Positions 1 to 9,560 are shown, counted from the stretch's first letter. The stretch is DNA of 51,322 nucleotides from CAZDET01 sp964504335 (GCA_964504335.1 CAZDET010000035.1:1-51322); one strand, 5' to 3'. Notes: generated by a model from the sequence alone, not told the origin. Numbers and translations: made by a program.

Positions 1-28
1 CCCTACCGACCATTTTGATGCGTGTGCC

Positions 29-859
29 CTATCGGATGAACAGTTCCTGGTTGATTTTCGGAATAATTCCCTTTTGCTGTGCTTCTTTGAAGAGATGTAA
101 GACGGCTTCCCGCCCTTCGGTGCCAAGCTGGCGGGTGAATTCATTGACGTAAAGATCGATGTGGGCGTACATGACGGCCTCGTCCATTTCCTGAGCGTGG
201 GCACGGACGTAGGTGCGCGAAGCCTCGGGATGCTCCTGGGCATAGGTAACGGAGCGCCGCAGAACACGATCGATGGTATGCTGGATATCCCGTGGAAGAT
301 CGCGACGAACCACAATGCCTCCGAGTGGGATGGGATATCCGGTAGTGGATTCCCAGTACTCGCCGAGATCGCGGATTTTTACGAGGCCCTTATTCTGGTA
401 GGTGAACCGATTTTCGTGAATGATGACACCGGCATCCGCCCTCCCGTCTACGACCACTTGTTCGATTTCACTGAAGAGCAATTCTTCTTTTTGTACGACC
501 TGGGGGTAAGCCAGGCTGAAGAGAAAATTGGCCGTGGTGTATTTACCGGGAATCGCTACTTTCGCGTCCGCCAATTGGCTTGCTTCCAGCGGTGTGCGGG
601 CAATGAGGAGCGGGCCGCAGTTGCGTCCCAGCGCGCTGCCCGATTCGAGGAGGGCGTAGCGATCGATCAGATGCCCGAGTGCGTGATAACTCAACTTGGT
701 AATCGGAAGAGTACCCTGGAAAGCCAGTCGGTTGAGCTCCTCGACATCGGCGAGGTGGGGGCGGAATTGCAGCCCTTCAGTATCAACTTTTTGGTGAATG
801 AGGGCGTCAAATATAAACGTATCATTGGGGCAGGGCGAAAAGCCGATCGTCAGTTCCAT
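29..859 (-). CDS. mqnD: 1,4-dihydroxy-6-naphthoate synthase (menaquinone, futalosine route)
   Basis: MqnD converts cyclic dehypoxanthine futalosine into 1,4-dihydroxy-6-naphthoate, a late step of the futalosine route to menaquinone. The 276-residue length and the N-terminal GFSPCPNDTF segment (residues 6-15), followed by a GNCGPLLIAR-type strand and a YTTANFLF segment, are typical of MqnD, which has a periplasmic-binding-protein fold but no signal peptide. The ATG at 859 puts the conserved N-terminus two residues before the first core strand. It is divergent from the pseudouridine synthase, with 44 bases between the starts. An out-of-frame ATG with a good AAGGAG sits just upstream (see findings). 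The other mqn genes are not in the window. Confidence 0.93.
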   Translation of the reverse strand: MELTIGFSPCPNDTFIFDALIHQKVDTEGLQFRPHLADVEELNRLAFQGTLPITKLSYHALGHLIDRYALLESGSALGRNCGPLLIARTPLEASQLADAKVAIPGKYTTANFLFSLAYPQVVQKEELLFSEIEQVVVDGRADAGVIIHENRFTYQNKGLVKIRDLGEYWESTTGYPIPLGGIVVRRDLPRDIQHTIDRVLRRSVTYAQEHPEASRTYVRAHAQEMDEAVMYAHIDLYVNEFTRQLGTEGREAVLHLFKEAQQKGIIPKINQELFIR

Positions 860-884
860 GTGTTGCCTTCTGTTGTGTCATGTA
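825..884 (-). promoter_or_regulatory. Possible overlapping upstream ORF of mqnD
   Basis: On the minus strand an ATG at 881 follows an AAGGAG by six bases. It opens a 19-codon frame (MTQQKATHG...) that overlaps the mqnD start in another frame and stops inside mqnD. Shine-Dalgarno sequences are rare in this phylum, so this may be chance. It could also be a translational coupling leader. Confidence 0.25.
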
Positions 885-903
885 TAACTCCTTAACTTAC
901 CAC

Positions 904-1593
904 ATGGATTTGCAGGTACTATTCGAAGATAATCATCTCATCGCCATAAATAAGCCGCCGGGTTATTTGGTGCAGGGCGACCAAACCGGAGATCCGGTGC
1001 TGGCCGACCTGGTCAAGAACTACATCAAATTTCGCTACGACAAGCCCGGAGCGGTCTTTTTGGGAGTCATTCACCGGCTCGATCGCCCGGTGAGCGGGGC
1101 GCTGATTTTTGCGCGTACAAGTAAGGCACTGCAACGCATGAATCGCATTTTCCAGGAACGGGCGGTCACGAAAACGTATTGGGCCATCGTTGGCGCAGCT
1201 CCGGAACCGCTATCGGCTACCTTGGTGGACTATATTTACAAGGACAGCGCCAAAAACCGCGCTCACGCTATTGCGGCACCCTCCCGCCGACACCCGGATG
1301 CCAAACGCGCCGAGTTGTCCTATCGATTGTTGCAACGCATCGGCAGCCAGTATTTGCTGGAAGTACAACCAATCACCGGACGGCCGCACCAGATACGGGT
1401 ACAACTGGCGAGTCGCAGTTTACCCATTCGCGGAGATTTAAAGTATGGTTATCCAAAACCTAACCCGGATGGGAATATAAGTTTGCACTGTCGATCCTTA
1501 TCTTTCGAGCATCCCGTGAAACGAGAACCACTGACCATTATTGCCGATCCGCCGCTCGAGGGAGGCGGGTGGGAAGCATTTAGCCTCGAATAA
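904..1593 (+). CDS. RluA-family pseudouridine synthase
   Basis: An RNA uridine isomerase that makes pseudouridine in rRNA or tRNA. It has the RluA signature HRLDRPVSG with catalytic Asp at residue 60, and the downstream GRPHQIRVQLA segment that closes the active site. There is no S4 domain, so it belongs to the short RluA/RluC/TruC-like branch; the exact target base cannot be told from sequence. I chose the ATG at 904 (229 residues) over the ATG at 880 because the core strand LFEDNHLIAINKPPG begins only five residues after it. It appears to be transcribed alone; a mismatched hairpin follows the stop. Confidence 0.92.
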   Translation: MDLQVLFEDNHLIAINKPPGYLVQGDQTGDPVLADLVKNYIKFRYDKPGAVFLGVIHRLDRPVSGALIFARTSKALQRMNRIFQERAVTKTYWAIVGAAPEPLSATLVDYIYKDSAKNRAHAIAAPSRRHPDAKRAELSYRLLQRIGSQYLLEVQPITGRPHQIRVQLASRSLPIRGDLKYGYPKPNPDGNISLHCRSLSFEHPVKREPLTIIADPPLEGGGWEAFSLE

Positions 1594-1598
1594 AACTA

Positions 1599-1625
1599 CC
1601 CGACCAATGATAAGCACTGGCCGGG
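1599..1625 (+). terminator. Candidate terminator after the RluA-type gene
   Basis: CCCGACCA (1599-1606) can pair with TGGCCGGG (1618-1625) with one mismatch, a few bases after the stop codon. A second short hairpin, CCCTC-ggaag-GAGGG, lies at 1659-1673. Neither has a clear T tract. Confidence 0.4.
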
Positions 1626-1753
1626 CAGCGTAAGATGGTATGTAGATGAAATTCTTGACCCTCGGAAGGAGGGAAGTGTAGTCTTGATCGGTGGGATGAC
1701 TTAAAGACGAGAGTGGTCTGAACAGAATTATTCCATGTGAAAGCAAATTAAAG

Positions 1754-1778
1754 GTAACAGATTTTTTACACCTGTTAC
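1754..1778. promoter_or_regulatory. Palindromic operator candidate
   Basis: GTAACAG (1754-1760) and CTGTTAC (1772-1778) form a perfect 7-base inverted repeat with an 11-base AT-rich spacer. It lies just upstream of the TATTTTTG -7 box for the DUF4403/agmatine operon, where a regulator could block or activate transcription. Confidence 0.4.
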
Positions 1779-1801
1779 GAACAAGCGTTCGATTAGCGTG
1801 C

Positions 1802-1809
1802 TATTTTTG
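1802..1809 (+). promoter_or_regulatory. Bacteroidota -7 box (TATTTTTG)
   Basis: An exact TAnnTTTG match 45 bases before the chosen start of the DUF4403 lipoprotein gene. No convincing -33 TTTG is seen at the usual distance. Confidence 0.5.
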
Positions 1810-1853
1810 CGAATTTTTTATTGAAATACCCTCTTCGGGGTAACTTCCCGCCT

Positions 1854-3254
1854 ATGAGCCAGCAATTACCTATCATTCGAATTGTACTCGGATTATATCT
1901 TCTCGGAGCGTGTTCCTGGTGTGGCAAGCCGAAAGATCCAGGCGCGCCGGTCAAACCGACTGAAGTGTATCAGGCAAGGGTGCCCGAGGAGCCTTCCACC
2001 CTCAATATTCCCCTGGAATTCGACATGAACGACCTGACCGTCGTACTCAACCGGCAATTGGCGGGCTTGCTGTACGTCGATTCGTCGTTTACCGACGGGG
2101 ATAATATGACCGTGCGGGCTGAAAAACGCGAGGATTTTCGGTTGAGTGCCTCCAACGAACGCATTCGGTACCGCATCCCACTCGGATTGTTCATCCGCTA
2201 CGATTTCGGCATTGCGAAAGTGGCGGCCTTTGGAGACATTGCGCTAACCTTTGAGACGGGGGTTTCTATCGATGAGGCTTGGACCCTGGAAACGGAGACG
2301 AAGCTACTCAAATACGAATGGTTGGAAACGCCCCGGCTCCGATTTGGTAGCTTGGCCGTACCCGTTGGTAAGTTGAGTACCTACTTTCTGGAAAGGGGGC
2401 AAGACGAAATCGCGAAGGCCGTCGATGAGATGGTGGCCCAAAATTTCAATCTGCGCTCCTACGTCCAGGATGCCTGGAATCAAATGCACCAGGCCCAGCT
2501 GGTTAGTGAGGAGTACAACGCCTGGCTGACCGTCAATCCCAAGCAGATGACCATGACGCCGCTCCGGACGGTAGGCAATGCCCTGAAAGCAACCATTTCC
2601 GTGGAGACGTATCCCGAATTAACCTTTGCTGCACCGCCGCCGCGGATCGGTATTCCGCGCATGCCCAATTTTACCTATGCCAAAGAGTCGCGTGAAGATT
2701 TCACGTTGTACGTCGGGGCGTTGGTCACCTACGAAGAAGCCGAGCGTTTGATGCAACAATCCGTGGTGGGGGAGCGCTACGAATCGGGGCGTCGGTACGT
2801 GATTGTGAATGATGTTGAGCTGTTCGGGCAGGAGGAGGAATTAGTGGTGAATGTCAACTTATCGGGCAGTTACAACGGCAACATTTATCTGGAGGGCCGG
2901 CCCGTGTTCAACCCCGATCGAAATGCCATCGACGTGGAGGATTTGGAATACGATCTCGATACCCGCAATTTCTTGGTCCGCACCGCGGGATGGTTGCTGC
3001 AAAGTACTCTCAAACGCCAGATTCAGAGTAATCTCGACTTTTTGCTCGAATACAACCTGCAGGATCTGCAGGATCAGCTACAGGCCCAGTTGGAAGGATA
3101 CGAACTGGCCCCCGGCATCCGCCTGAGCGGCCAGATGCGGGAAGTGAATCTCTACGACGCCTATCTCGTTCCGGAGGGGATGCGGGTCAATGTCGCCATT
3201 CGGGGTCGGATCGGGCTAAATGTAGCGGGCCTGCTAGAGGGAGCAACTCGCTGA
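1854..3254 (+). CDS. DUF4403 family lipoprotein
   Basis: A 466-residue exported lipoprotein. From the ATG at 1854 there is a short hydrophobic signal ending in a LGAC lipobox (Cys20). The body matches the DUF4403 pattern: an N-terminal strand-rich half (LNIPLEFDMNDLTVVLNRQL), a central segment with a Pro-rich hinge, and a C-terminal half with a DLDTRNFLVRTAGWLL motif and a lipid-transfer-protein-like repeat layout. The family's function is unknown; its shape suggests tubular lipid- or hydrophobe-binding modules in the periplasm. The first gene of a three-gene operon: its TGA overlaps the ATG of agmatine deiminase by one base. The longer start at 1821 would place twelve extra residues before the signal and is less likely. 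Confidence 0.82.
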   Translation: MSQQLPIIRIVLGLYLLGACSWCGKPKDPGAPVKPTEVYQARVPEEPSTLNIPLEFDMNDLTVVLNRQLAGLLYVDSSFTDGDNMTVRAEKREDFRLSASNERIRYRIPLGLFIRYDFGIAKVAAFGDIALTFETGVSIDEAWTLETETKLLKYEWLETPRLRFGSLAVPVGKLSTYFLERGQDEIAKAVDEMVAQNFNLRSYVQDAWNQMHQAQLVSEEYNAWLTVNPKQMTMTPLRTVGNALKATISVETYPELTFAAPPPRIGIPRMPNFTYAKESREDFTLYVGALVTYEEAERLMQQSVVGERYESGRRYVIVNDVELFGQEEELVVNVNLSGSYNGNIYLEGRPVFNPDRNAIDVEDLEYDLDTRNFLVRTAGWLLQSTLKRQIQSNLDFLLEYNLQDLQDQLQAQLEGYELAPGIRLSGQMREVNLYDAYLVPEGMRVNVAIRGRIGLNVAGLLEGATR

Positions 3255-4267
3255 TGGCCCACCGACGATTACCGGCCGAATGGGAACCACAGCGAGCTAT
3301 CCTGTTCACGTTTCCGCATCCGGAAGGCGACTGGGCGTCGAACTACTCGGAGGTAGTTCCGGTATTCGTAGCCGCCATCGAAGCGGTGTGCCGCTATCAG
3401 CAGGCGGTGGTCGTTTGCCACGACCGGGCATCCACTGCTGGGTGGCTATCGGGGATTGATCCCGACCGATACACTCTATTCGAACTGCCCAGCAATGATA
3501 CCTGGGCCCGCGACCATGGCCCCATCACCGTACTGGAAGACGGAAAGCCGGTGTTGCTCGATTTTTTCTTCAATGGCTGGGGACTAAAATATCCCGCTGA
3601 TCAGGATAATTTAATTACTCGACGCCTCCACGAGGTGGGTGGGTTGGGCGCGCTCGAGCGGCGGCTTCCGGGCATGGTCCTTGAAGGAGGTGGCATTGAA
3701 ACGGACGGGGCGGGTACGTTACTCACCACGGCTGAATGCCTACTTTCGCCCAATCGTAATCCGCATTTGAGCCAGGAGGAAAGCGAGCAACAATTAGCCT
3801 TCTGGTTGGGGTGCGACCGCGTACTTTGGCTGCACCACGGGGGGCTCGTCGGCGATGATACCGACGCGCACATCGATACCCTGGCGCGCTTTTGCGATGA
3901 GGAGACCATTGCCTACGTACAGTGTGATGATCCGGAGGATGAGCACTACCGGGAGCTTCGCTTGATGGAAGCAGAGTTGCGGCGTTTTCGCCAGCGCGAT
4001 GGGGACCCATACCGGCTAGTTTCCCTGCCCTGGCCGACGGCCTGCTACGCTCCGGACGGTCACCGGTTGCCCGCTACTTATGCCAATTTCCTGATTGTGA
4101 ATGGTGCTGTACTCGTCCCGACCTACCGGGTGCCGGAAGATGCCGAAGCCGTGGCGATCATAGCCAGGTGCTTTCCCAATCGGCAGGTAATCGGAATTGA
4201 CTGCCGGCCGTTGATCGAACAGCACGGGTCGTTGCATTGTATTACGATGCAGTTGTTAATGGTTTAA
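3254..4267 (+). CDS. aguA: Agmatine deiminase
   Basis: Hydrolyses agmatine to N-carbamoylputrescine and ammonia; cytoplasmic, porphyromonas-type peptidyl-arginine-deiminase family. The sequence shows the family motifs in order: NDTWARDHGP (residues 81-90), the GGGIETDG loop, the HIDTLARF histidine-aspartate segment, and the C-terminal HGSLHC with nucleophile Cys329. At 337 residues it is close to usual length and has no signal peptide, unlike the secreted PPAD branch. It overlaps the DUF4403 gene by one base and is followed after three bases by the next pathway enzyme, so the two steps are made together. Confidence 0.94.
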   Translation: MAHRRLPAEWEPQRAILFTFPHPEGDWASNYSEVVPVFVAAIEAVCRYQQAVVVCHDRASTAGWLSGIDPDRYTLFELPSNDTWARDHGPITVLEDGKPVLLDFFFNGWGLKYPADQDNLITRRLHEVGGLGALERRLPGMVLEGGGIETDGAGTLLTTAECLLSPNRNPHLSQEESEQQLAFWLGCDRVLWLHHGGLVGDDTDAHIDTLARFCDEETIAYVQCDDPEDEHYRELRLMEAELRRFRQRDGDPYRLVSLPWPTACYAPDGHRLPATYANFLIVNGAVLVPTYRVPEDAEAVAIIARCFPNRQVIGIDCRPLIEQHGSLHCITMQLLMV

Positions 4268-4270
4268 CAT

Positions 4271-5155
<885 letters not shown>

Positions 5156-5257
5156 ACTTTTTCAGAAATGACACGGGGATGTGTGATGAATTTGTAGTTT
5201 TAGCCCCGTTTGCCGGAACTAAAGCCGGTCATCCAAGCAACAAATTATAAGCACCCG

Positions 5258-6184
5258 ATGGAGAAGCGCTACTACAGCCTGGAGGATATTCTTACCATGG
5301 ATTTGCCCCCCGTCATTGTGTGGGCAGTGCCGGTTATGATTACGCTGACGATACTCGAATGGTACTTGCGACGCCGCGAGGCTATGGAGCACTACGACAC
5401 GAAAGACGCCATGGCCGCTGCCGGGGTAGGAGTGGGCAATCTGGTGAGCAGCGCGCTGGTGAAAGGCGTGATGTTTACCGTTATTTTATTTTTCTACAAC
5501 CTGGTACCCTGGTACATACCCATCACCTGGTGGTCGTACATTGCTTGCTTCGTCGCAGTGGATTTCTGCCGCTACTGGGCGCATCGGATCGCCCACGAAC
5601 AGCGCATGTGGTGGGCGACCCACGTGACGCACCACTCCTCCGAGCAGTACAACTTCAGCGTCTCCTTTCGCCTCAGTTGGACGCAGCATCTAAAAATTAT
5701 CTTTTTTATACCTGCCGCAATGCTCGGCTTTGATCCCTTCGTGTTTTACATCTGCAACCAGATTGCCGTATTGTACCAGTTTTGGATTCACACCGAACTG
5801 ATTCGCAAGCTACCGGCTCCCATTGAGTTCATCTTCGTCACGCCTTCCCACCATCGGGTGCACCACGGCAAAGACGATAAGTATCTCGATCGCAACTACG
5901 GCTCCAGCCTCATCATTTGGGATCGAATGTTCGGTACCTTCCATCCGGAAGAGGAAACGCCCGATTACGGCATCCTTAAGCCGGTAAACAGCTATAATCC
6001 GGTGACGCTCGTCTTCCACGAATGGGTCGATATTTTCCGCGATATGCGCAAATACCCAACGCCGCAAGCGTGGTGGCGCATCCTGTTCGGCGGACCGAAT
6101 ATGACACTCGACAAGGAGCATTACTACGGAGGGAAACCGAAAAAGGAAGAACCGGCAGAAAGGGTACAGCCGGTATCTGTTTGA
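5258..6184 (+). CDS. Sterol desaturase / fatty acid hydroxylase family membrane enzyme
   Basis: A di-iron membrane oxygenase-type protein of 308 residues. The histidine clusters that bind the metal are all present: HRIAH, HVTHH and HHRVHH, between hydrophobic segments. Bacterial members hydroxylate or desaturate fatty acids, hopanoids or carotenoids; the substrate cannot be told here. I prefer the ATG at 5258. A TTG at 5210 is in frame, but a TAGTTTTA box at 5195-5202, close to the TAnnTTTG consensus, would leave almost no leader for it. It stands alone between the agu operon and a convergent NUDIX gene. Confidence 0.85.
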   Translation: MEKRYYSLEDILTMDLPPVIVWAVPVMITLTILEWYLRRREAMEHYDTKDAMAAAGVGVGNLVSSALVKGVMFTVILFFYNLVPWYIPITWWSYIACFVAVDFCRYWAHRIAHEQRMWWATHVTHHSSEQYNFSVSFRLSWTQHLKIIFFIPAAMLGFDPFVFYICNQIAVLYQFWIHTELIRKLPAPIEFIFVTPSHHRVHHGKDDKYLDRNYGSSLIIWDRMFGTFHPEEETPDYGILKPVNSYNPVTLVFHEWVDIFRDMRKYPTPQAWWRILFGGPNMTLDKEHYYGGKPKKEEPAERVQPVSV

Positions 6185-6191
6185 TTACTGC

Positions 6192-6731
6192 TTATGGTTG
6201 GGTGATCATTGCTACCCGCTGTAGCGCCATTACGCTCAGTGCGTCGGTGATCTGGCCGTCGAGCATCATCTGGATAGCTTCGCGAAGAGGAAGGCGACGC
6301 ACCCGAAGTTGCTCGGTTTCCTCGGGCGCTGCTGCTCCATGCTCCAGATCGCGAGCGAGGTAGGCGATTCCGTATTCATCGGTCACGGAGTTGCTGGTGT
6401 GAAAGTGGAGGAGTTGCTGCCAATCGTTAGCGCGCAGGCCCGTTTCCTCCCGCAGTTCGCGTTTGGCAGTTTCCAGCGGATCGGTGCCCAGCGGGCACCC
6501 GCCTTCCGGAATTTCCCAGCTATAGGCTTCGATCGTGTAACGGTATTGACCAACCAGGTAGGTGTAGCCCTCCGCATCCACCGGTACAATACCGATAGCT
6601 AGATTCTTAAAGTGCACCACGCCGTAAATGCCGTCCCCTCCATTCGGATTAATCACCTCCCGGTGCGTCACTTTAATCCAGGGGTTCTCATATGCAACCG
6701 CAATTGACCGCGTCGTCCAGGGATTCTTCAT
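6192..6731 (-). CDS. NUDIX hydrolase, ADP-ribose pyrophosphatase-like
   Basis: Probably hydrolyses ADP-ribose or a related nucleoside diphosphate sugar. The NUDIX box runs GCPLGTDPLETAKREL then REETGL, with the metal-binding REExxEE-type glutamates intact. The first Glu of the consensus is Thr here, a position that is not strictly required. A proline-rich EIPEGG lead-in and the N-terminal strand about VVHFKNLAIGIVPV match the ADPR pyrophosphatase branch. It is the last gene of a minus-strand operon, three bases after the YqgE-like gene. Confidence 0.88.
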   Translation of the reverse strand: MKNPWTTRSIAVAYENPWIKVTHREVINPNGGDGIYGVVHFKNLAIGIVPVDAEGYTYLVGQYRYTIEAYSWEIPEGGCPLGTDPLETAKRELREETGLRANDWQQLLHFHTSNSVTDEYGIAYLARDLEHGAAAPEETEQLRVRRLPLREAIQMMLDGQITDALSVMALQRVAMITQP

Positions 6732-6734
6732 TTG

Positions 6735-7292
6735 CTAATTATAGCTTATATCATCCGGAATCTGACCAATCACGCCGTAGGTACTTCCCATATTCTCGAG
6801 TACTTGTCGCCACAGTATATTCGGATCACTGCTGAACAGGTAATTGGCGTCCATGTTGGCCACGACCCAGGAACCATAGCTCATTTCGTCGAGCAGTTGG
6901 CCCTCCGACCATCCGGCATAACCGGCAAAGAAGCGAATATCGGTTGGGCGGATAAGTTGCTGTTGGATCAGGAATTTGAGTTTGACGAAGTCGCCTCCCC
7001 AATAGACTCCATCGGAGACGTAGTGACTTTCTTCGAGCAAATCGCCCACGTTGTGGATGTAGTGGATGGTATCCGTCTGCACGGGGCCTCCGTAGAAAAC
7101 AGGGGCAGAAAAATCCGGAAAATCTTCGATTAGCTCGTCGATTTGCATGTTCAGGCGGCGGTTCATGATGAAGCCGACGGTTCCATCTTCGCCGTGTTCG
7201 CATAGTAAGACGGCGGCACGCTTAAAGTTGGGGTCAATCATAAATGGCTCGGCGATCAATACCTTTCCACTCGATATTTCAGGTGAGACCAT
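6735..7292 (-). CDS. YqgE/AlgH family protein (DUF179)
   Basis: A 185-residue cytoplasmic protein of the YqgE/AlgH family, whose biochemical role is unknown. The family signatures are clear: GKVLIAEPFMIDPNFKRAAV near the N-terminus, GTVGFIMNR, YGGPVQTD, and the late FAGYAGWSEGQL motif. It lies between a YggS-like gene (55 bases upstream) and a NUDIX gene (3 bases downstream), all on the minus strand. Confidence 0.9.
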   Translation of the reverse strand: MVSPEISSGKVLIAEPFMIDPNFKRAAVLLCEHGEDGTVGFIMNRRLNMQIDELIEDFPDFSAPVFYGGPVQTDTIHYIHNVGDLLEESHYVSDGVYWGGDFVKLKFLIQQQLIRPTDIRFFAGYAGWSEGQLLDEMSYGSWVVANMDANYLFSSDPNILWRQVLENMGSTYGVIGQIPDDISYN

Positions 7293-7347
7293 CTTCTAAC
7301 TGTGTTTTCGGGTTTATATACAGTAGTTATACCGACGGAGCCGCGCT

Positions 7348-8019
7348 TCAGTCGCGGGGTCCGAATAATAAGGTACCGATTCGTACCATCGTGCTCCCGA
7401 GCTCCAGTGCGATTTGGTAATCGCCCGACATCCCCATGCTGACCTCGCAAAACGATGGCCGATCGGTAAAGTACGTGCATTTGAGCTGTTCAAAAAATTG
7501 CTTAAGCAGGGTGAATTCCCGTCGAATTTGGGCCTCATCGTCCGTAAAGGTCGCCATACCCATGACGCCCACCGGACGAATATGTTCCATTTGCTGAAAA
7601 GCCGGGCTTTCGATGAAAGCGGCGGCCTCTTCCCAGTCCATGCCGTACTTCGTGTCTTCTTCAGCGATTTTAAACTGGAACAGGAAGTCGATGACCCGCT
7701 CGCTGCGGGCCGCCTGTTTGTTGAGCTCCTTCAGGATGCGCGGGCTGTCGCCCGAGTGGAGCAAATGGACAAAAGGAGCAATGTATTTGGCTTTATTTGT
7801 TTGTAAGTGACCAATAAAGTGCCATTCGATATCCTTGGGGAGGGATTCGTATTTGTCGACGAGTTCCTGCACCCGGTTTTCGCCGAAGGCCCGCTGTCCT
7901 TGTTCGTACAATTTCAGGATGGCAGGGTTGGACTTGGTCTTGGAAACCGCTACCAACTTTGCCCCGTGGGTGGATAAGGTATCTCGAAACGTCGAATAGG
8001 TGACCGTCGCTGAGGACAT
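7348..8019 (-). CDS. YggS/PROSC family pyridoxal-phosphate-binding protein
   Basis: A 223-residue TIM-barrel-type PLP carrier that keeps vitamin B6 and amino-acid pools balanced; no catalytic reaction is established for the family. Lys27 in LVAVSKTKS is the PLP lysine. GENRVQE, WHFIGHLQTNK and the final MGMSGDYQIALELGSTMVRIG phosphate-binding segment are all typical. First gene of the minus-strand set. A TATTTTCG box (8056 to 8049, minus strand) close to TAnnTTTG lies 30 bases upstream. Confidence 0.93.
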   Translation of the reverse strand: MSSATVTYSTFRDTLSTHGAKLVAVSKTKSNPAILKLYEQGQRAFGENRVQELVDKYESLPKDIEWHFIGHLQTNKAKYIAPFVHLLHSGDSPRILKELNKQAARSERVIDFLFQFKIAEEDTKYGMDWEEAAAFIESPAFQQMEHIRPVGVMGMATFTDDEAQIRREFTLLKQFFEQLKCTYFTDRPSFCEVSMGMSGDYQIALELGSTMVRIGTLLFGPRD

Positions 8020-8123
8020 GCGTTTTTAGCTTTTTTTAACGCCGATAACGAAAATACGAATTCATTGGTTGTCGTTTTTGTGACACAACACACGTTCACC
8101 GCAAATAGTAAAAAAAGCAATCC

Positions 8124-8336
8124 ATGTATAACCGGACAGAAATAGCAGACCGTCGCCGCCGCACCAAGGCCATCTTTATCACTATCGGGCTTCAACTGGC
8201 CTTGCTGGCCGTACTCGTTTTCGGAGGGCAGTTGTCGGTGGCGTCGCTCTTACCGGAATCCCTGCGGGAGGCGTTGGGTATGGAAGCGCCGGCTGCTCCT
8301 GCGGTGAGTGAGGATGCGGTTGCTGTACGTCCGTAA
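8124..8336 (+). CDS. Small single-pass membrane protein
   Basis: A 70-residue protein with a strongly basic N-terminus (RRRRTK at about 11-16), one hydrophobic helix (about 17-37) and a short tail rich in Ala, Pro and Glu. By the positive-inside rule the N-terminus is cytoplasmic. I do not recognise a family. Its stop codon ends exactly where the convergent deoxynucleoside kinase gene ends (8336/8337), which together with the coherent membrane topology supports it being real. Divergent from the YggS-like gene. Confidence 0.6.
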   Translation: MYNRTEIADRRRRTKAIFITIGLQLALLAVLVFGGQLSVASLLPESLREALGMEAPAAPAVSEDAVAVRP

Positions 8337-8999
8337 TCAATTGTTCCGTACGACGGGGCCAAACAGCCCGTGCAATTCTCCCTGAACAAGGTTGATAATT
8401 TTTCCGAGATCCTCCTTACGGTTAGCGAAATCGACTTCGTCGGCATCGATGATGAGCAAATTGCCCTCCCGGTAATTTCCGATCCACTCTTCGTAGCGTT
8501 CGTTGAGGCGCTTGAGATAATCCAGGCTCATATTGCCCTCGTATTCCCGACCGCGCTTCTCGATGTGCTTGACCAAGGTGCCGATACCCGCGCGGAGATA
8601 AATCAGCAGGTCCGGGGGCTTGATCTGAGAGGTCATCGTGCGAAACAACTTGAGGTAGGAGTCGAAATCGCGGGTGGCCATCAGGCCCATGTTGTGTAGG
8701 TTGGGGGCGAAAATGTGCGCGTCTTCGTAAATCGTCCGGTCCTGTACAACCGTGCGGTCTCCCTGCTGAATGCCGAGTATTTGGGAGTAGCGGTTGTGCA
8801 GGAAGTAAATTTGTAGATTGAAGGACCAGCGCTGCATATCGCTGTAAAAGTCACTTAAGTAGGGGTTGTCTTCCGTTGATTCGTAGTGTACGTCCCAGCC
8901 GAATGCCTGTCCGAGCAGGGTGCTGAGCGTGGTTTTTCCCGCGCCGATATTACCGGCGATGGCGATGTGGCGAATCGAAGGATGGTGGCCGTTTTCCAT
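8337..8999 (-). CDS. Deoxynucleoside kinase
   Basis: A dNK/deoxyguanosine-deoxyadenosine-kinase family enzyme for nucleoside salvage. P-loop GNIGAGKT at residues 16-23, the DRTIYEDAHIF motif (equivalent of the ERS/DRS substrate motif), and a C-terminal lid with RGREYEGNMSLDYL. The ATG at 8999 gives 220 residues, the usual size; a longer frame to 9092 would add 31 residues with no counterpart. It follows a DUF3293 gene by about 40 bases, likely in one transcript. Confidence 0.92.
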   Translation of the reverse strand: MENGHHPSIRHIAIAGNIGAGKTTLSTLLGQAFGWDVHYESTEDNPYLSDFYSDMQRWSFNLQIYFLHNRYSQILGIQQGDRTVVQDRTIYEDAHIFAPNLHNMGLMATRDFDSYLKLFRTMTSQIKPPDLLIYLRAGIGTLVKHIEKRGREYEGNMSLDYLKRLNERYEEWIGNYREGNLLIIDADEVDFANRKEDLGKIINLVQGELHGLFGPVVRNN

Positions 9000-9039
9000 A
9001 GCATATTTCGGATCAGGCGGTGAAAATAAGAAAATTGCT

Positions 9040-9477
9040 TCAGTGGGCGGCCGAAGTGCGCAATAACTGAGCGATCGCACCCAAGCGGCCAAACAAGATG
9101 GCGTGCTGTTGGAAGGTGCGTCCGTACTGGAGGGCCGATTGTTGGTCGATTCCGACTACTAACAGGCTGGCCTCCCGGGGCCACTGGCCTTTCAGGTCGG
9201 TGCTGTAGCCTTCATACCACCAAAATCCGGCTTCTTTCAACGATTGTTCCAACCGATACTGGCGTTCCTTGTTTTCCCTTGGAGAGCACTGCCGGGAATA
9301 GGGGTTGTAGGCGGTAATGAAAGCCCACGTAACCACATTATTCTCAGCGAGCAGCTGGTCCAATTCGGGATGGGCGCGCCCGATTTGCAGGCGCAAACCG
9401 AGCGCAGGGACCATGTACAGTGCGCTTTGGTAGGCCAAAAACAGGTCTTTGTCGAATGCTGGGTATTTATCTTCCAA
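9040..9477 (-). CDS. DUF3293 domain protein
   Basis: A 145-residue soluble protein of the DUF3293 family, function unknown. The conserved segments are seen: AFITAYNPYSRQ after the first strands, then a WWYEGYSTDLKGQWPREASLL-type stretch and a late GRTFQQHAILF helix. Upstream member of a probable two-gene unit with the deoxynucleoside kinase; divergent from yidC. Confidence 0.8.
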   Translation of the reverse strand: MEDKYPAFDKDLFLAYQSALYMVPALGLRLQIGRAHPELDQLLAENNVVTWAFITAYNPYSRQCSPRENKERQYRLEQSLKEAGFWWYEGYSTDLKGQWPREASLLVVGIDQQSALQYGRTFQQHAILFGRLGAIAQLLRTSAAH

Positions 9478-9505
9478 GTCAATACCGGTTGGTAGACAAT
9501 TATTG

Positions 9506-9513
9506 TAATTTTG
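9506..9513 (+). promoter_or_regulatory. Bacteroidota -7 box (TAATTTTG)
   Basis: An exact TAnnTTTG match 48 bases before the yidC start. The -33 element is not obvious at normal spacing. Confidence 0.5.
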
Positions 9514-9560
9514 CGGAACTTTTCAAGAACGACTAGTATCGCTTAGCGAACCCTCTGATA

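Noticed and set aside
161..895. A 244-codon plus-strand frame opposite mqnD
   Set aside because: It is fully antisense to a clear mqnD gene, and its product has no domain or consistent composition.
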